Source of the DNA: Marinobacter bohaiensis | GTDB taxonomy: Bacteria; Pseudomonadota; Gammaproteobacteria; Pseudomonadales; Oleiphilaceae | Assembly (NCBI RefSeq): GCF_003258515.1 | Contig: NZ_QGEH01000003.1 | Span: forward strand, 330,788-394,787 | Length of the DNA: 64,000 bases | Direction of reading: 5' to 3' | Shown here: positions 33,607-42,836 of the stretch, piece after piece | Layout: every line of letters starts with the position of its first letter | How positions within the stretch are numbered: the stretch's first letter is position 1 | Notes under the pieces: generated by a model | The model's input: only the letters and a program-made list of their open reading frames with translations | Told to the model about the DNA's origin: nothing | The model's database searches: none | Program-made: the position numbers and the translations under genes

Positions 33607-34372
33607 GCGCCTCCTGGCGAGCCAGGCGCTGTTGCGGAGTCAGTAATGGGTTGGCCTGCAGGCGCATACTCGCCAGGGTGTAGCGCATCAGGGACTCAGC
33701 GTCGCCGTAGAGCGCCGTGGCGAGATCCGCGCCCAGATACGTACGGCGCAGTTGATGGATCTGCCGATAGTTCGCCTCCAGTCGGTCCAGGCCCGCATGC
33801 CGCCCCAGCGTATCCCGGATTTCCCGGTAGGCGTTGCTGTAGCGGTAGAAACGTTCGGCGACGGCCGCCGCCTGCCGCCCGGCCTCGTCTTGCAGGCCGG
33901 CTTCGATCAGGTTCTGCAGGTCCTGGAAGCGGGCTTCATTCAACGCATGGTCCCGGTTGAGGAAGGCGGCCTCCAGGGTTTCCCGGGCTTGGTGGTCCAG
34001 TAACAGGCGCCCGTTGTCGTCGTGATTGAGCCGGCTCAGGGCGTTGGCGACGGCGTCCAGGTTGAAGTCCGCTTCCGTGTCGGTCACCGGCGCTGCCGAC
34101 TTCGGCGTCGATCCCTGAACGGTCGTGCGTCGGGCGTCCTGGCTCGCCGGCACGATCGCCGGGCGATACCCCGTCTCCGGCTTGCCGCCAACGGATGTTG
34201 CTTCGTGTGCCCTTTGCGCGGGCGTTATCCAGGCCAGCCCGGCCAGCGTGATGGTGATGACCAGGCAAAGGGGAACGGCCAGCGCCAGGCTGAGCCGGAT
34301 GGCGCGATGCCGCTCCCGCCGGTTCTGGCGGGCCTGTTCCTGCTGCTGGTCGCTACGACGGTCGGGATGCAT
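33548..34372 (-). CDS. Lipase secretion chaperone (foldase)-like protein
   Basis: A 274-residue protein with an N-terminal membrane anchor (about 27-47) and a helix-rich periplasmic part. The pattern of lipase foldases is visible: LNHDDNGRLLLDHQARETLE early, then DEAGRQAAAVAERFYRYSNAYREI, HQLRRTYLGADLATALYGDAE, and SMRLQANPLLTPQQRLARQE with a closing LRSDLPASLADA. It is shorter than typical LifO (about 340). It lies 9 bases downstream of the AraC gene in one operon. No foldase-dependent triacylglycerol lipase gene is in the window; the alpha/beta hydrolase at 35587 is the only secreted esterase-type enzyme nearby and may or may not be a client. Confidence 0.7.
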   Translation of the reverse strand: MHPDRRSDQQQEQARQNRRERHRAIRLSLALAVPLCLVITITLAGLAWITPAQRAHEATSVGGKPETGYRPAIVPASQDARRTTVQGSTPKSAAPVTDTEADFNLDAVANALSRLNHDDNGRLLLDHQARETLEAAFLNRDHALNEARFQDLQNLIEAGLQDEAGRQAAAVAERFYRYSNAYREIRDTLGRHAGLDRLEANYRQIHQLRRTYLGADLATALYGDAESLMRYTLASMRLQANPLLTPQQRLARQEALRSDLPASLADAMTPPTTP

Positions 34373-34381
34373 ATCGGCGAC

Positions 34382-35428
34382 CTAACCCATCACGTCCCGC
34401 ATCTCGCTGATGGTCGCGCCGCTCCAGTTCTTGACGGCACGACGCAGGCTGGAAGCGCATGAGAACCCGGTCAGTTCGGACACGTCTTCCACGCTGAGGC
34501 GGGAACAGCGCAGCTGGTGGGATGCGATCTCCATGCGGACCTCATGCAGCAGTTTGCGGAAGCTGGTCTGTTCGGCGTTCAGTCGCCGGCTCAGGCTTCT
34601 TGGCGTCACATTCATCTGGCCGGCCACCTGCCCAAGCTGCAGATCGGGTCTGAAGTGCGCGCGAATGTGCCAGCGCACCCGATCCGCAAAGGTGACCGTG
34701 CGGGACAGGCTGCTCAGTTCGGTTTCGCATTGGCGGACGATCTGATCGAAGGCGCGCTGGCGTAGACGCCGGAAGCGCTTGAACACCAGCTCAAGGTGGC
34801 CGGAAATGGTCGACGCCTCGCAGCCGAAGGTGATCGAGTCGCAGGGCAGGGACTGGTAAGGCGCCAGCGATTCGGGCTGCGGGTCCGTGAGTCGCACATG
34901 GACAGAGGGATCGTTCACCGACTTGTTGCCGCACAGGTCCCAGATACGCAGGCTGATGGCAAGCCGGAAATCGAGAATGAAACGGCGCATGACCGGGTCG
35001 TCTTCGCAGGCGGTGGCGTAGTCGAGCGGTTCGAAGACCCGGTTGTTGGCGTCCAGGTAGGAGTTGGGCTGGGCGGCCGCCTGGGTGTAGAAGGGCTGGG
35101 CGGTCACCATGTAGCGGCGAAAGGCTTCGGCGGCATCCTTCAGGTTGGTGCTGCAGTAAACCACGAACCCCACCGGCCCCCAGTAGGTCCAGTCAAACCG
35201 CATGCCCACCTCGAGCCCCAGGCCGGGCCGGTCGCATTGGCGAATGCCATTGCCGATCAGGGCGTGCAACTGGTTGTAGCTGATGCGCACGTCCTGCATG
35301 TCGAACAGGGCCGGTGTCACGCCGGTGCCGCGCAGCAGATCGTTCTGCTGCGCGCCCAGTCGCTCGAACGCTTCGATGAAGCCGAGAGGGTGTCGGTGCA
35401 GCGGGATCACTCGGGCGTCGAAGTCCAT
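34382..35428 (-). CDS. AraC-family regulator with arabinose-binding-like N-terminal domain (OruR/ArgR-type)
   Basis: A 348-residue regulator. Residues 1 to about 220 form the N-terminal domain common in OruR-like and lipase-associated AraC proteins (GLGLEVGMRFDWTYWGPVGF; then YFxQ-type segments). The C-terminal 100 residues hold the double HTH (LGQVAGQMNVTPRSLSRRLN...FRKLLHEVRMEIASHQL...SVEDVSELTGFSCASSLRRA). It leads a two-gene operon with the foldase-like gene and is upstream of the secreted hydrolase gene's terminator side, so it may control lipid use genes, by inference. Confidence 0.9.
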   Translation of the reverse strand: MDFDARVIPLHRHPLGFIEAFERLGAQQNDLLRGTGVTPALFDMQDVRISYNQLHALIGNGIRQCDRPGLGLEVGMRFDWTYWGPVGFVVYCSTNLKDAAEAFRRYMVTAQPFYTQAAAQPNSYLDANNRVFEPLDYATACEDDPVMRRFILDFRLAISLRIWDLCGNKSVNDPSVHVRLTDPQPESLAPYQSLPCDSITFGCEASTISGHLELVFKRFRRLRQRAFDQIVRQCETELSSLSRTVTFADRVRWHIRAHFRPDLQLGQVAGQMNVTPRSLSRRLNAEQTSFRKLLHEVRMEIASHQLRCSRLSVEDVSELTGFSCASSLRRAVKNWSGATISEMRDVMG

Positions 35429-35586
35429 GGCAAGCCTCCCTGGCTTTGATGTCTTCTTGTTGTTCTCACGTCTGTTGCCGGCGCGGCGTCTGATCCAGAG
35501 CGCCGCGAACCGGCGGGCCAGGCTCCGTCGAAAACCGGAGTCTGGCCCGCGCTTGTCGGCTGTGTCCGTTTGGACCTACGTCTTTC

Positions 35587-36399
35587 TCAGAGCCCTTTGC
35601 TTTCCACGTCCCAGTCGCTCAGGTCACAGACCACGCACGGGCCGGTGAACAGGTCGGCGGCATCGGCATCGCCGGTGAGCTGGTAGAGCCACCAGGCGGT
35701 GGTGAGGCCGCGGAAATCCCCGAAGTCGCCCACGGGTTCGAAGTGGCCGGCTCCATCCAGCGTAGCCCAGAATACGGGGACGTCGACGCGCAGATAGACC
35801 GGCTGCTGGTTGAGGGTGGGACCGGCCAGGGTGTCATCGGAGCCGGAGAGTAGCAGCATCGGTGCGGTTTGCTGGTACTGGGACGAGGTTTCGTGGCCCA
35901 GGCCCAGGATATAGGGCTGCACTGGCGCCGTGGCGGTGATTCGGGCATCCCGGGCCGCCATGATGGTGCCGCCGCCGCCCTGGGAGTGGCCGGAGGCGCC
36001 GACGTTGGAGAAGTCGAGCTGGTCGGAATAGCTGGCGTTTTCCAGGTAGTCCAGGCAGTCCAGCATCTCCTCGCCGGAGCCGGCGTTGCTGGTGTTGGCG
36101 GCGGCCACTACAAAGCCCCAGGAAGCCCAGTGCTCCAGGCCGTCGCCGTAGGTGGATGGGGTGCCGCCGGTGCCGTTGCCCCAGAGAATCACCGGATGGT
36201 CGTCCTGCAGGCTGGCCGGTCGGTAGATGGTGCAGGACAGGCCGCCGGCCTGGGTTGTGGTGTTGAACGGGCCGGTTTCCTCGTAGGGCGCGAGCGAGTC
36301 CCCGCCCGGGGTCATGGCCAGGGCGTTACCACACAGGATCAGACTGCTAACGGCGCCGATGGCCGCGATCCGCATCGATTGAAGAGCGTACGATTGCAT
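35587..36399 (-). CDS. Secreted alpha/beta hydrolase (lipase/polyesterase-like)
   Basis: A 270-residue secreted enzyme with a signal peptide (cleavage after about residue 28, NALA-MT). The nucleophile elbow is GHSQGG (Ser139), acid Asp188 or 189 (SGSDDT) and base His219 (GAGHFEP). PVILWGNGTGGTPSTY upstream gives the oxyanion region. Four Cys (56, 115, 255, 258) could form disulfides, including one in the C-terminal CVVC. This fold groups with dienelactone-hydrolase/cutinase-like polyesterases and chlorophyllase-like lipases; substrate is not determinable here. Proximity to the foldase-like, Lnt-like and AraC genes suggests lipid or polyester use. Confidence 0.82.
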   Translation of the reverse strand: MQSYALQSMRIAAIGAVSSLILCGNALAMTPGGDSLAPYEETGPFNTTTQAGGLSCTIYRPASLQDDHPVILWGNGTGGTPSTYGDGLEHWASWGFVVAAANTSNAGSGEEMLDCLDYLENASYSDQLDFSNVGASGHSQGGGGTIMAARDARITATAPVQPYILGLGHETSSQYQQTAPMLLLSGSDDTLAGPTLNQQPVYLRVDVPVFWATLDGAGHFEPVGDFGDFRGLTTAWWLYQLTGDADAADLFTGPCVVCDLSDWDVESKGL

Positions 36400-36635
36400 T
36401 GTTATTCCTTCCCTGATGTTGTCTCGATATGGCGTCGTTTCGCCGGAATCGGCCGAAGGTTCGGCGCGACATCGGACAAAACAGTTGCGATTCTAGAAAC
36501 ACCCGGCAGGAGCAGCTATGACGGGAAAAACGCGATTGGCGCGAGGATGGCAGGTCAGGTTGTGTCGAGGAAGTGAACAGGTTTGGGGGCTGGCGGCGCC
36601 GACCCGGTTGGCCGGCACCGCGCCCCGGTGAGCGA

Positions 36636-37415
36636 TCAACTGGCGCGGGCGGCCTTGATCACGTCGTAGGCGTTGGAGATCTCGCGGGTCTTTTCCTCGG
36701 CCATTTCCCGCATGCTTTCGGGCAGGCCGCGGCCGGCGAGTTTGTCCGGGTGGTTCTGGCTCATCAGCTTGCGGTAGGCGCGCTTGAGCTCGGCGTCGCT
36801 GACGTCCTCCGACACGCCCAGCACCTTGTAGGCATCCGCCAGTTGCTGGCCGCGCGGTGGTGCTCCGGCGGCGCCACCGGCACCGTGGCTGCGGGCGCCA
36901 CGCAGCATGGCTTCGAGCTGGTCGATCTGGGATTCCGGCAGGCCCAGCTTGCGGGCAATGCGCAGCAGCATCTGGTGTTCGGCCGGGTGCAGCTCGCCGT
37001 CGGCGGCCACGGCCGATACCTGCACCTGCAGGAACATCTGCAGCAGCGCACGCTGGCCACGGGTCACCCGCAGCAGCTGGTCCAGTTCGGCGTCCAGATC
37101 GAAATCGTCTTCCTTGCCCCGGCGGAACGCGGCCTTGGCCAGTTCACGCTGCTCGCCGGACAGGCGCAGGCGGTCGAACAGGGTTTCCGCCACGCGGATC
37201 TCTTCCTCGCTCACCACGCCGTCGGCCTTGCAAAGCGCGCCCATGACGGCAAAAGTACTCTGCAGGAACTGGGACTGGATCTGGAACAGGCCGGAGCGCA
37301 CTTTCTTGCGCAGGGCGTTGCTGATGAAGTAACCGGCGACCGCGCCAATCAGCAGTCCGGGCAGGCGTCCGATCTGGTAGCCGATCAGGCCACCGATAAA
37401 TATCGCGAAAAACAT
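36636..37415 (-). CDS. djlA: DjlA-like membrane-anchored DnaJ co-chaperone
   Basis: A 259-residue protein with a Gly-rich N-terminal membrane helix (about 3-32, like DjlA), a TerB-type helical domain (about 50-165, GALCKADGVVSEEEI and VSAVAADGELHPAEH being its two metal-site-like motifs) and a C-terminal J domain (about 193-257) with HPD at 222-224. It should stimulate DnaK ATPase at the inner membrane. A Gly/Ala linker (175-188) separates the domains. The gene is convergent with nothing close and preceded by 150 bases shared with the divergent DUF4124 gene. Confidence 0.92.
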   Translation of the reverse strand: MFFAIFIGGLIGYQIGRLPGLLIGAVAGYFISNALRKKVRSGLFQIQSQFLQSTFAVMGALCKADGVVSEEEIRVAETLFDRLRLSGEQRELAKAAFRRGKEDDFDLDAELDQLLRVTRGQRALLQMFLQVQVSAVAADGELHPAEHQMLLRIARKLGLPESQIDQLEAMLRGARSHGAGGAAGAPPRGQQLADAYKVLGVSEDVSDAELKRAYRKLMSQNHPDKLAGRGLPESMREMAEEKTREISNAYDVIKAARAS

Positions 37416-37565
37416 GCGGTCATCCTATCGTGTTTTATGGTATGCCGGGAGTTACGATACGTTTAAGTGCAACTGCAACCGGTGTTGCCGCGGCGTGAAT
37501 CGATGCGCCCCGATCGAGGTGGATGCGATGATTCCGGCACACGACTGAATAATCAAGGAAGTTCG

Positions 37566-38018
37566 ATGATATACAAGATCATGGCGGCCGCTTTGATTGC
37601 CGTTGCTTCTCCGGCATTACAGGCGGAAGTGTACCAGTGGACGGACGATCAGGGGCGGGTGCATTTCGGCGATCGCCCACCGGAACAGGGCAATGCCCGG
37701 ACCATGGAGCTGCGCCAGCCCCAGAAGCTGAACGGTGAAGGGGAGAACAATACCCAACGCCTGGACGACCTCGATGACTTCTTCCAGCAGCGCCGGGAGC
37801 AGCGCCAGGCCGAGGAGGCGGCCGCCGCCGAACAGTCCGCCCGGGATGCCGAGCGGGCCGAGGCCTGCCGCAGGATGCTGGCGGAGCTTAGACACATGGA
37901 AAGCGTTCGGGTGTTCTACGAGCTTAACGATCAGGGCGAGCGGGTTTATATGGACGACGCCGCAGGCGACCGCTACCGCCGTGAATTCCGGCAGAACTAC
38001 GAAAAACACTGCAACTGA
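37566..38018 (+). CDS. DUF4124 periplasmic protein
   Basis: A 150-residue exported protein with a signal peptide (cleavage after about residue 20, ALQA-EV) directly followed by the DUF4124 module EVYQWTDDQGRVHFGDRPPE. The remaining two thirds are Gln/Glu/Arg-rich and probably a helical coiled coil (about 60-125). Function is unknown. AAGGAAG 5 bases ahead supports the ATG. A second DUF4124 protein is at 49543. Confidence 0.85.
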   Translation: MIYKIMAAALIAVASPALQAEVYQWTDDQGRVHFGDRPPEQGNARTMELRQPQKLNGEGENNTQRLDDLDDFFQQRREQRQAEEAAAAEQSARDAERAEACRRMLAELRHMESVRVFYELNDQGERVYMDDAAGDRYRREFRQNYEKHCN

Positions 38019-38073
38019 GGGACGGTCGGCCGTAGCGCCGGAACCCCGAAGCTACGGCCTGGGCAGGACCGGA

Positions 38074-39657
38074 TCAGGACGCCGGAAACGCCGTCCAGTC
38101 GTCCATCCAGGTGGTCTTGGAGACCGGGTTGATGGCGCCCTGGAAGGTGGCGGATTCGTCGAAGAATTCGCTTTCCGGCGGAGTTTCCGCGTTCATCTGG
38201 CGCGAAGTCATGATCGGCTGGAAAGACGGTGAGGTGATGTCCCGCGCGGCCGGCAGCATGGCGCTTTCCACCCGGAAGCGGTTTTTGGCCTGCGGGGTGT
38301 GCGTCCACGCCTGCTCGTCGAAGCCGTAATCGTCATCGGAATCGCCGGACTCGGTGCCGCTCTGACCCAGGTTGCCGGTGTTGGCGACAATGTTGTGGGT
38401 GAAGGTCAGGGTGCCGGCGCCGGTCAGTGAGGACACTTCATCCCGCAGGTCGATGGCCTCGATGCCGTAGCTGTCCATGATCATGTTGTGGAAGTGGGCG
38501 CCGGAGCCTTCGCGAATCACCATGCCCCGGTGTTTCTTGGCGGACAGCCCGCCGCCGACCATGGTGACGTTGTAGAAGGTCGGTTCGGAACGGGGGACGG
38601 CGTTGTGGTTGTCGCCGTTGTTGTCACCTTCGAAGCCATTGTCGCCGTCGTCCGGATGCGCCTGGATCACCAGGAACTGGACGCGGCCGGTCCAGCCCCA
38701 GTCCCAGTCCAGGCTGTCGTCGCCGGCGCCGGTGATGACGATGTGCTTGAGGTCGGCCTGGCCGCCGAACAGTTCGATGCCGTCGTCCAGTGACCGGTGT
38801 ACCTGCACGTTCTGGACGATGGTGTTCTGGCCGCATCCGCCCAGGGTCAGGCCGTTCAGCTCGTTGTTCTTGTACACCTCGAAGCCGGCGAACTCGATGC
38901 GGGTGTACTCCATCACGCCGCAGCTGTCCTGGCGATCCTCACCGCCGAACAGGCCGCGGGTGTCGCCCTCCGGGATGCCTTCTATCGACGCATTGGGCTG
39001 ATTGACCGGCGCGTTGCCCAGCAGCACAACGCCGCCCCAGTCACCACGCTTGCGCTTGCCTTCCGCCTGGTTGCTGGAGAACACCACCGGTGCCACGCTG
39101 CTGCCACGGGAGAACAGCTTGCTGTCGCGCGTGACGATCAAAGCCGAGCCGCGCTCACCGCGTACGGTGACGCCGCTTTCGATCGTGAGGTTCGCGCCCT
39201 GGTCGACGTAGACCTTCTTGTCGAGCACGTAGGTCTTGCCGGACTCCCAGGTGGTGTCGGTGACGATGTCGTCGCTGATGTGCACGGTGCGGTTGTCGAA
39301 GTGGGTGAAGCCGACCATCGCGGCGCCGGCGGCCGCTACCGGCAGTGCCCAGGCCAGCACGCGGGAGGCACGGAAGCCGCCTTTACGGCGCGGTTGGGCC
39401 GGATCCGTCTGGTAGGTCTGGCGGCGCGATGTGGCCATCAGCGGCTGTCCATCGTCGCTCTGGCGGATTTCACGGACCAGCGCCTTGAGCTCGTCGTCGC
39501 CGCCGATGGCGACCCGGTCGAGGATATCCTCACGGTAGGCGGGATCGCGCAGCAGGTTGTTGAGGTGGATGAACTCGACACCCTGGCAGTGTCCCTGGTC
39601 CACGGCCCGTTTCAGGCGCCACAGTTTTTCGACGATAAGAGAGGAACTCGCTGACAT
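38074..39657 (-). CDS. Membrane-anchored right-handed beta-helix protein
   Basis: A 527-residue protein. The first 95 residues are cytoplasmic and helical ([20 protein letters not shown], then [20 protein letters not shown]), one TM helix is at about 101-119, and the rest is periplasmic or surface-exposed. The exported part has short repeats typical of parallel beta-helices ([20 protein letters not shown], then [20 protein letters not shown] and [11 protein letters not shown]) plus many Asp/Asn that could bind Ca. Similar beta-helix proteins in marine bacteria are usually lipoproteins, so the cytoplasmic domain is unusual. The ATG at 39657 has AAGGG 9 bases ahead. Substrate or partner unknown. 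Confidence 0.78.
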   Translation of the reverse strand: MSASSSLIVEKLWRLKRAVDQGHCQGVEFIHLNNLLRDPAYREDILDRVAIGGDDELKALVREIRQSDDGQPLMATSRRQTYQTDPAQPRRKGGFRASRVLAWALPVAAAGAAMVGFTHFDNRTVHISDDIVTDTTWESGKTYVLDKKVYVDQGANLTIESGVTVRGERGSALIVTRDSKLFSRGSSVAPVVFSSNQAEGKRKRGDWGGVVLLGNAPVNQPNASIEGIPEGDTRGLFGGEDRQDSCGVMEYTRIEFAGFEVYKNNELNGLTLGGCGQNTIVQNVQVHRSLDDGIELFGGQADLKHIVITGAGDDSLDWDWGWTGRVQFLVIQAHPDDGDNGFEGDNNGDNHNAVPRSEPTFYNVTMVGGGLSAKKHRGMVIREGSGAHFHNMIMDSYGIEAIDLRDEVSSLTGAGTLTFTHNIVANTGNLGQSGTESGDSDDDYGFDEQAWTHTPQAKNRFRVESAMLPAARDITSPSFQPIMTSRQMNAETPPESEFFDESATFQGAINPVSKTTWMDDWTAFPAS

Positions 39658-39820
39658 CTTCACAGCCCTTGTGTCTGGTTGATCCTTGGCGGAACAGGTT
39701 TAGCCGGAGGAGCGGCTATTCAGAAAACATCAGAAATAGGGCAGGCAGATGAAGCCGCTGTTACAGCGTGATGGATATCACAGGATTTAACATTGCGATG
39801 AGGCGGAGAGGGCGGGCGTG

Positions 39821-40384
39821 TCAGTCGGCGGTCCGCAGATGACGCTCGATGGCGAAAACGTGCGGGTCGATGTCCGCCAGTTCGCGCAGGGCGTCGGCCA
39901 GGCGCAGCAGGTATTCGTCGTTGGGTCCGCTGGGTCCGTGCGAGGCGGCGATCTGGAGGGCGATGTCGCGTTCGTCCGCCGGGCCCAGGAACGCGGCATT
40001 GTTCGGTGTGGCGATGTACACCAGGCCGTCGGACTGATCGCCGTCGGCGAAGGTCATGGGCGTCATGAAGCGCAGGTAGCCGTTCTTCTCGCGCACGTCC
40101 AGATGGTCGAACACCTCCGGGGCAATGCGGTAGGCCATGCCCTGGCAAACGGCGCCGGCTTCTTCAATCAGCGTGACCACCCGTCCCGGTGCGTCGGGCG
40201 TGCCGCGGTGGTCGTGGGAGCCCTGCCAGAAGCGCCGTACCCAGCCTTCGATGGACGCCGGACGGCGTTCCAGGTAGGGGAAGTCGGCCTTGAAGATCAG
40301 CGAGCCGTAGCCGAACAGCCAGACGGATTCGCGACCGTCAAAGCGATGGCGCTGGCGATTGATCTCGATGGTGTTGGCGGTCAT
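39821..40384 (-). CDS. chaC: ChaC-like gamma-glutamylcyclotransferase
   Basis: A 187-residue protein of the ChaC family, which degrades glutathione to 5-oxoproline and Cys-Gly in the cytoplasm. The substrate loop FGYGSLIF is at 24-31 and the catalytic Glu99 lies in LDVREKNGYLR. The bacterial ChaC layout (RRFWQGSHDHRGTPDAPGRVVTL) is clear. It is transcribed alone toward the beta-helix gene; the intervening 163 bases contain that gene's promoter region on the other side. Confidence 0.93.
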   Translation of the reverse strand: MTANTIEINRQRHRFDGRESVWLFGYGSLIFKADFPYLERRPASIEGWVRRFWQGSHDHRGTPDAPGRVVTLIEEAGAVCQGMAYRIAPEVFDHLDVREKNGYLRFMTPMTFADGDQSDGLVYIATPNNAAFLGPADERDIALQIAASHGPSGPNDEYLLRLADALRELADIDPHVFAIERHLRTAD

Positions 40385-40464
40385 TGGATGCGTTGAACTC
40401 CCGTGGGTGCGGGCTCAGTCTATCATGGAGGTTTTCGGGGTATGCAAGGCAGGAATCCTGACTT

Positions 40465-41154
40465 TCAGGAGCGAGGGGCGTCCGGATACGCCATGGTGAA
40501 CAGGATCGAGAAGGGCGGGTTGCCGGGCAGGTTGGTGGGCTCGGCGACCGATCGCACCCGGAAGCCGAAGCGCCCGAACAGCGCGAACCAGTCGCCCAGT
40601 GTGCGGAAGTACCAGGGTGGTGCTTCCCGGAACGCGTCGCTGAACCCGGCCCAGGTGCCTTCCCGCCAGCCGCTTTGGTAACTGCCGGGTTCCAGTGACA
40701 TCAGCGGGTGCAGGGTCTGGATCACCAGGTGGCCGTCGGGTTTCAGGTGTACGGCGGCAGCGCACAGCAGTTCGTTCGCGGAGGCGTCCCCCAACAGGGC
40801 GAAGTTGCAGACCAGCACGTCCACCTGGAAGCTGTGGGCGTTGGCAAGCTGGGCATAGTTCATGACCTGGTAGCGGCTATTGTCCAACACCCGGGCCTGC
40901 TCCACCAGTTCCGGTGTGGCATCGATGCCGATACCGCGTATCCCGTGGGCGCTCAGGGCACGCACCAGCCAGCCTTCGCCACAGCCGGCATCGAGCACGA
41001 GCCGGGGCTGCAACGTCAGGATGGCGTTGACGATGGCCTGGTTGGTGACGGTCTCGCGGCTGGCGATTTCATGCTCACGGACGGCGCGGATCCAGGCGCT
41101 GGCGTTGGTTTTCCAACTGGAGAGAATCCGGGATTCAGGATCGCCGTGGGCCAT
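40465..41154 (-). CDS. Class I SAM-dependent methyltransferase
   Basis: A 229-residue methyltransferase with the SAM-binding motif I LDAGCGEGWLVRAL at 54-67 and motif II GIDATPELVEQAR. The later part contains HLVIQTLHPL and YFRTLGDWFALFGRFGF, a common pattern in small-molecule methyltransferases of the UbiE-like or Methyltransf_11 type. Substrate unknown. It lies 11 bases downstream of the periplasmic binding-protein gene in the same direction, so the two are probably cotranscribed. Confidence 0.86.
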   Translation of the reverse strand: MAHGDPESRILSSWKTNASAWIRAVREHEIASRETVTNQAIVNAILTLQPRLVLDAGCGEGWLVRALSAHGIRGIGIDATPELVEQARVLDNSRYQVMNYAQLANAHSFQVDVLVCNFALLGDASANELLCAAAVHLKPDGHLVIQTLHPLMSLEPGSYQSGWREGTWAGFSDAFREAPPWYFRTLGDWFALFGRFGFRVRSVAEPTNLPGNPPFSILFTMAYPDAPRS

Positions 41155-41165
41155 GGGGATGGGCT

Positions 41166-42014
41166 TCAGTGATGGCTTGCCGTATCACGGGAGTCGGCAC
41201 AGCCCGACAGGCGGTGGGTGTGCCGCAGGAGCAGGGGCGCGTCCGTCGTGTCGAAGCCCGACTGCTCGGCGATCTCACGCATTTCGCCGCTGGCCTGAAG
41301 ATGATGCAGACCGTGATTGAAACGGTTGATGAGCGCCCGGTTGCCGGGCACCAGTCGTGACAGGATCAGGTGCAACTGGGCGGCGTGGAGCACATGCGGA
41401 TGATAGGTCAGGCGCCGGGCTTCTTCTTCGGAGAACTGTTCTCTCAGCATGTGTCGCCCCACCTCGATGTCGATCGGGAACAGGTCGATGCGCCCCGCCA
41501 GCAGTTTGCGGAAGTTGACCCGGTCGGAGGTGGTGACGTCGGTGGTGATCAGACCTTCCGCGTCGGCCCGGGCCAGCGCCTTGCCATAATTGTAGTCCTG
41601 AGTCAGGCCGATGCGCAGCCCTTTCAGGTCGTGGATGGTGTCCCACTCGAAGGTGCGGTCGGCGCGGTGGAAGAAAACGTAATGGATCGGCGCGATGGGG
41701 TCGCTGAAGTAGAAGTTGATCTCGCGCTCGGGCGAGCAGGACCAGCCGGCTGAACCGTCCCAGTTGCCGTCCCGCGCCAGCTTGAAAGAGCGCGACCAGG
41801 GAAAGAAGCCCCATTCCACGTCGACCCCTTCCAACGCGAAGGCGCGTTCCACAACCTGGCTCACCAGCCCGTGGGGTGGTTCTTCGATGAGAAAGGGCGG
41901 CCAGTCGCCATTGGTGAGGCGCACCGACTCGGCCCGGGTAACAGGGCTCAGGGCACCCAGTAACAATCCGGCTGCCAGCAGGGTGCGGAGGGCTCCGCGT
42001 GTTCGACGAGGCAT
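41166..42014 (-). CDS. Periplasmic amino-acid-binding-type protein (family 3), orphan
   Basis: A 282-residue protein with a signal peptide (cleavage after about residue 28, VTRA-ES). The family 3 binding-protein fold is seen in LTNGDWPPFLIEEPPHG, VEWGFFPWSRSFKLARDG and LKGLRIGLTQDYNYGKALAR. Such orphan proteins without permease or ATPase genes are common beside signalling proteins in marine gammaproteobacteria. AAGGAAG 10 bases ahead picks the ATG at 42014. The C-terminal tail has a Cys and many His. It leads an operon with the methyltransferase. Confidence 0.85.
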   Translation of the reverse strand: MPRRTRGALRTLLAAGLLLGALSPVTRAESVRLTNGDWPPFLIEEPPHGLVSQVVERAFALEGVDVEWGFFPWSRSFKLARDGNWDGSAGWSCSPEREINFYFSDPIAPIHYVFFHRADRTFEWDTIHDLKGLRIGLTQDYNYGKALARADAEGLITTDVTTSDRVNFRKLLAGRIDLFPIDIEVGRHMLREQFSEEEARRLTYHPHVLHAAQLHLILSRLVPGNRALINRFNHGLHHLQASGEMREIAEQSGFDTTDAPLLLRHTHRLSGCADSRDTASHH

Positions 42015-42239
42015 GGGTTTGTGGCTTCCTTGCATGAAACGGCTCAATCTGTACCGCTGTTCCAGATAATCACAGCCAGCCGGAAGCCTATCATCTTGCC
42101 CGTCCTGGGGCACCTGTCGCTCATTCCGCCTGAGCCTCTTCCCGAGCAGCGACGGCGGGGGTATTCTCAAATCGGGCGATCGCGTTGTGCACCATCCAAA
42201 GGATTGACCCAGAAGGATTGACTCAAGAGGCGAGAGACT

Positions 42240-42419
42240 ATGGGCGATGTCCTGCCTTTCCGGCGACCGGAAAAGAAGAAACCACGTAAAGGTTTGTGTC
42301 AGCACGATTTCCACAAATGGGTGGTGTGCAAGGAGAAGCAGTTTGACGTTAAATGCGGCAAACTGGTGACCGTCTATCGCTGCGAGCGCTGCGGCCAAGA
42401 GAAAACCAGGGCCCAGTAG
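42240..42419 (+). CDS. Small zinc-ribbon-like protein (59 aa)
   Basis: This short gene encodes 59 residues: a basic N-terminus (FRRPEKKKPRKG), the segment CQHDFHKWVVCKEKQF and, after VKCGKLVTVY, the pair CERCGQ. Cys20, His22, Cys30, Cys39, Cys49 and Cys52 are candidate zinc ligands. GC-typical codons and GAGGCGAGAG ahead of the ATG support it. Similar short proteins with the HKWVVCKEKQFDVK pattern occur in pseudomonads and relatives, by recollection, with unknown function. It is divergent from the periplasmic binding-protein gene. Confidence 0.7.
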   Translation: MGDVLPFRRPEKKKPRKGLCQHDFHKWVVCKEKQFDVKCGKLVTVYRCERCGQEKTRAQ

Positions 42420-42836
42420 CACGGCCCGGCCTTTGCGGGGCGTCGGCTTGCCGGCCTTGCTGCCTATTCCCCAGGCACGACCGTCAGTGGCTGCGCCGTT
42501 GTGACCGGCAGGGCACGGCTTTATACCTTCCCCAATCCCGACGTTGTCCCCCGTCTTCTTTTCATTTCCGGCTTTTCAATGGCCTCTGTCTCTTTTCCCG
42601 TCAGCGGTGCCGGTTTGCGCGCACCTCGACGGGGCGAAAACCGGCGTCATCTCGTTGGCAGGTGCAGGAAGAGGGCATGTCCGCATCGTCGACTGACGCC
42701 GGCTACGGCACTGTTTTTGCGGGTCTGGACTTGGGTATGCTCCAGCGCGGATGGCAGCGGGATGTCGTCATCCTCATTCGTTACCCCATTCTGCCCGGCC
42801 GCCCTGGTTTGCCGGAGCCCAGCAAAAGGATTTGCC
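42420..42836. other. Gene-free interval before the TAT PhoD gene
   Basis: I see no credible gene in these 417 bases. CTGTC at 42586 followed by CCGTCAG at 42598 weakly resembles the two half-sites of a Pho box but the spacing is one base too long. A short GCCG/CGGC stem precedes TTTTT at about 42695-42720. A ribosome site AAAAGGA precedes the next ATG. Confidence 0.4.

Noticed and set aside
42586..42604. Pho box before the TAT PhoD gene
   Set aside because: Half-sites CTGTC and CCGTCAG have spacing one base longer than the usual 11-base repeat and imperfect sequence. Too weak to call.
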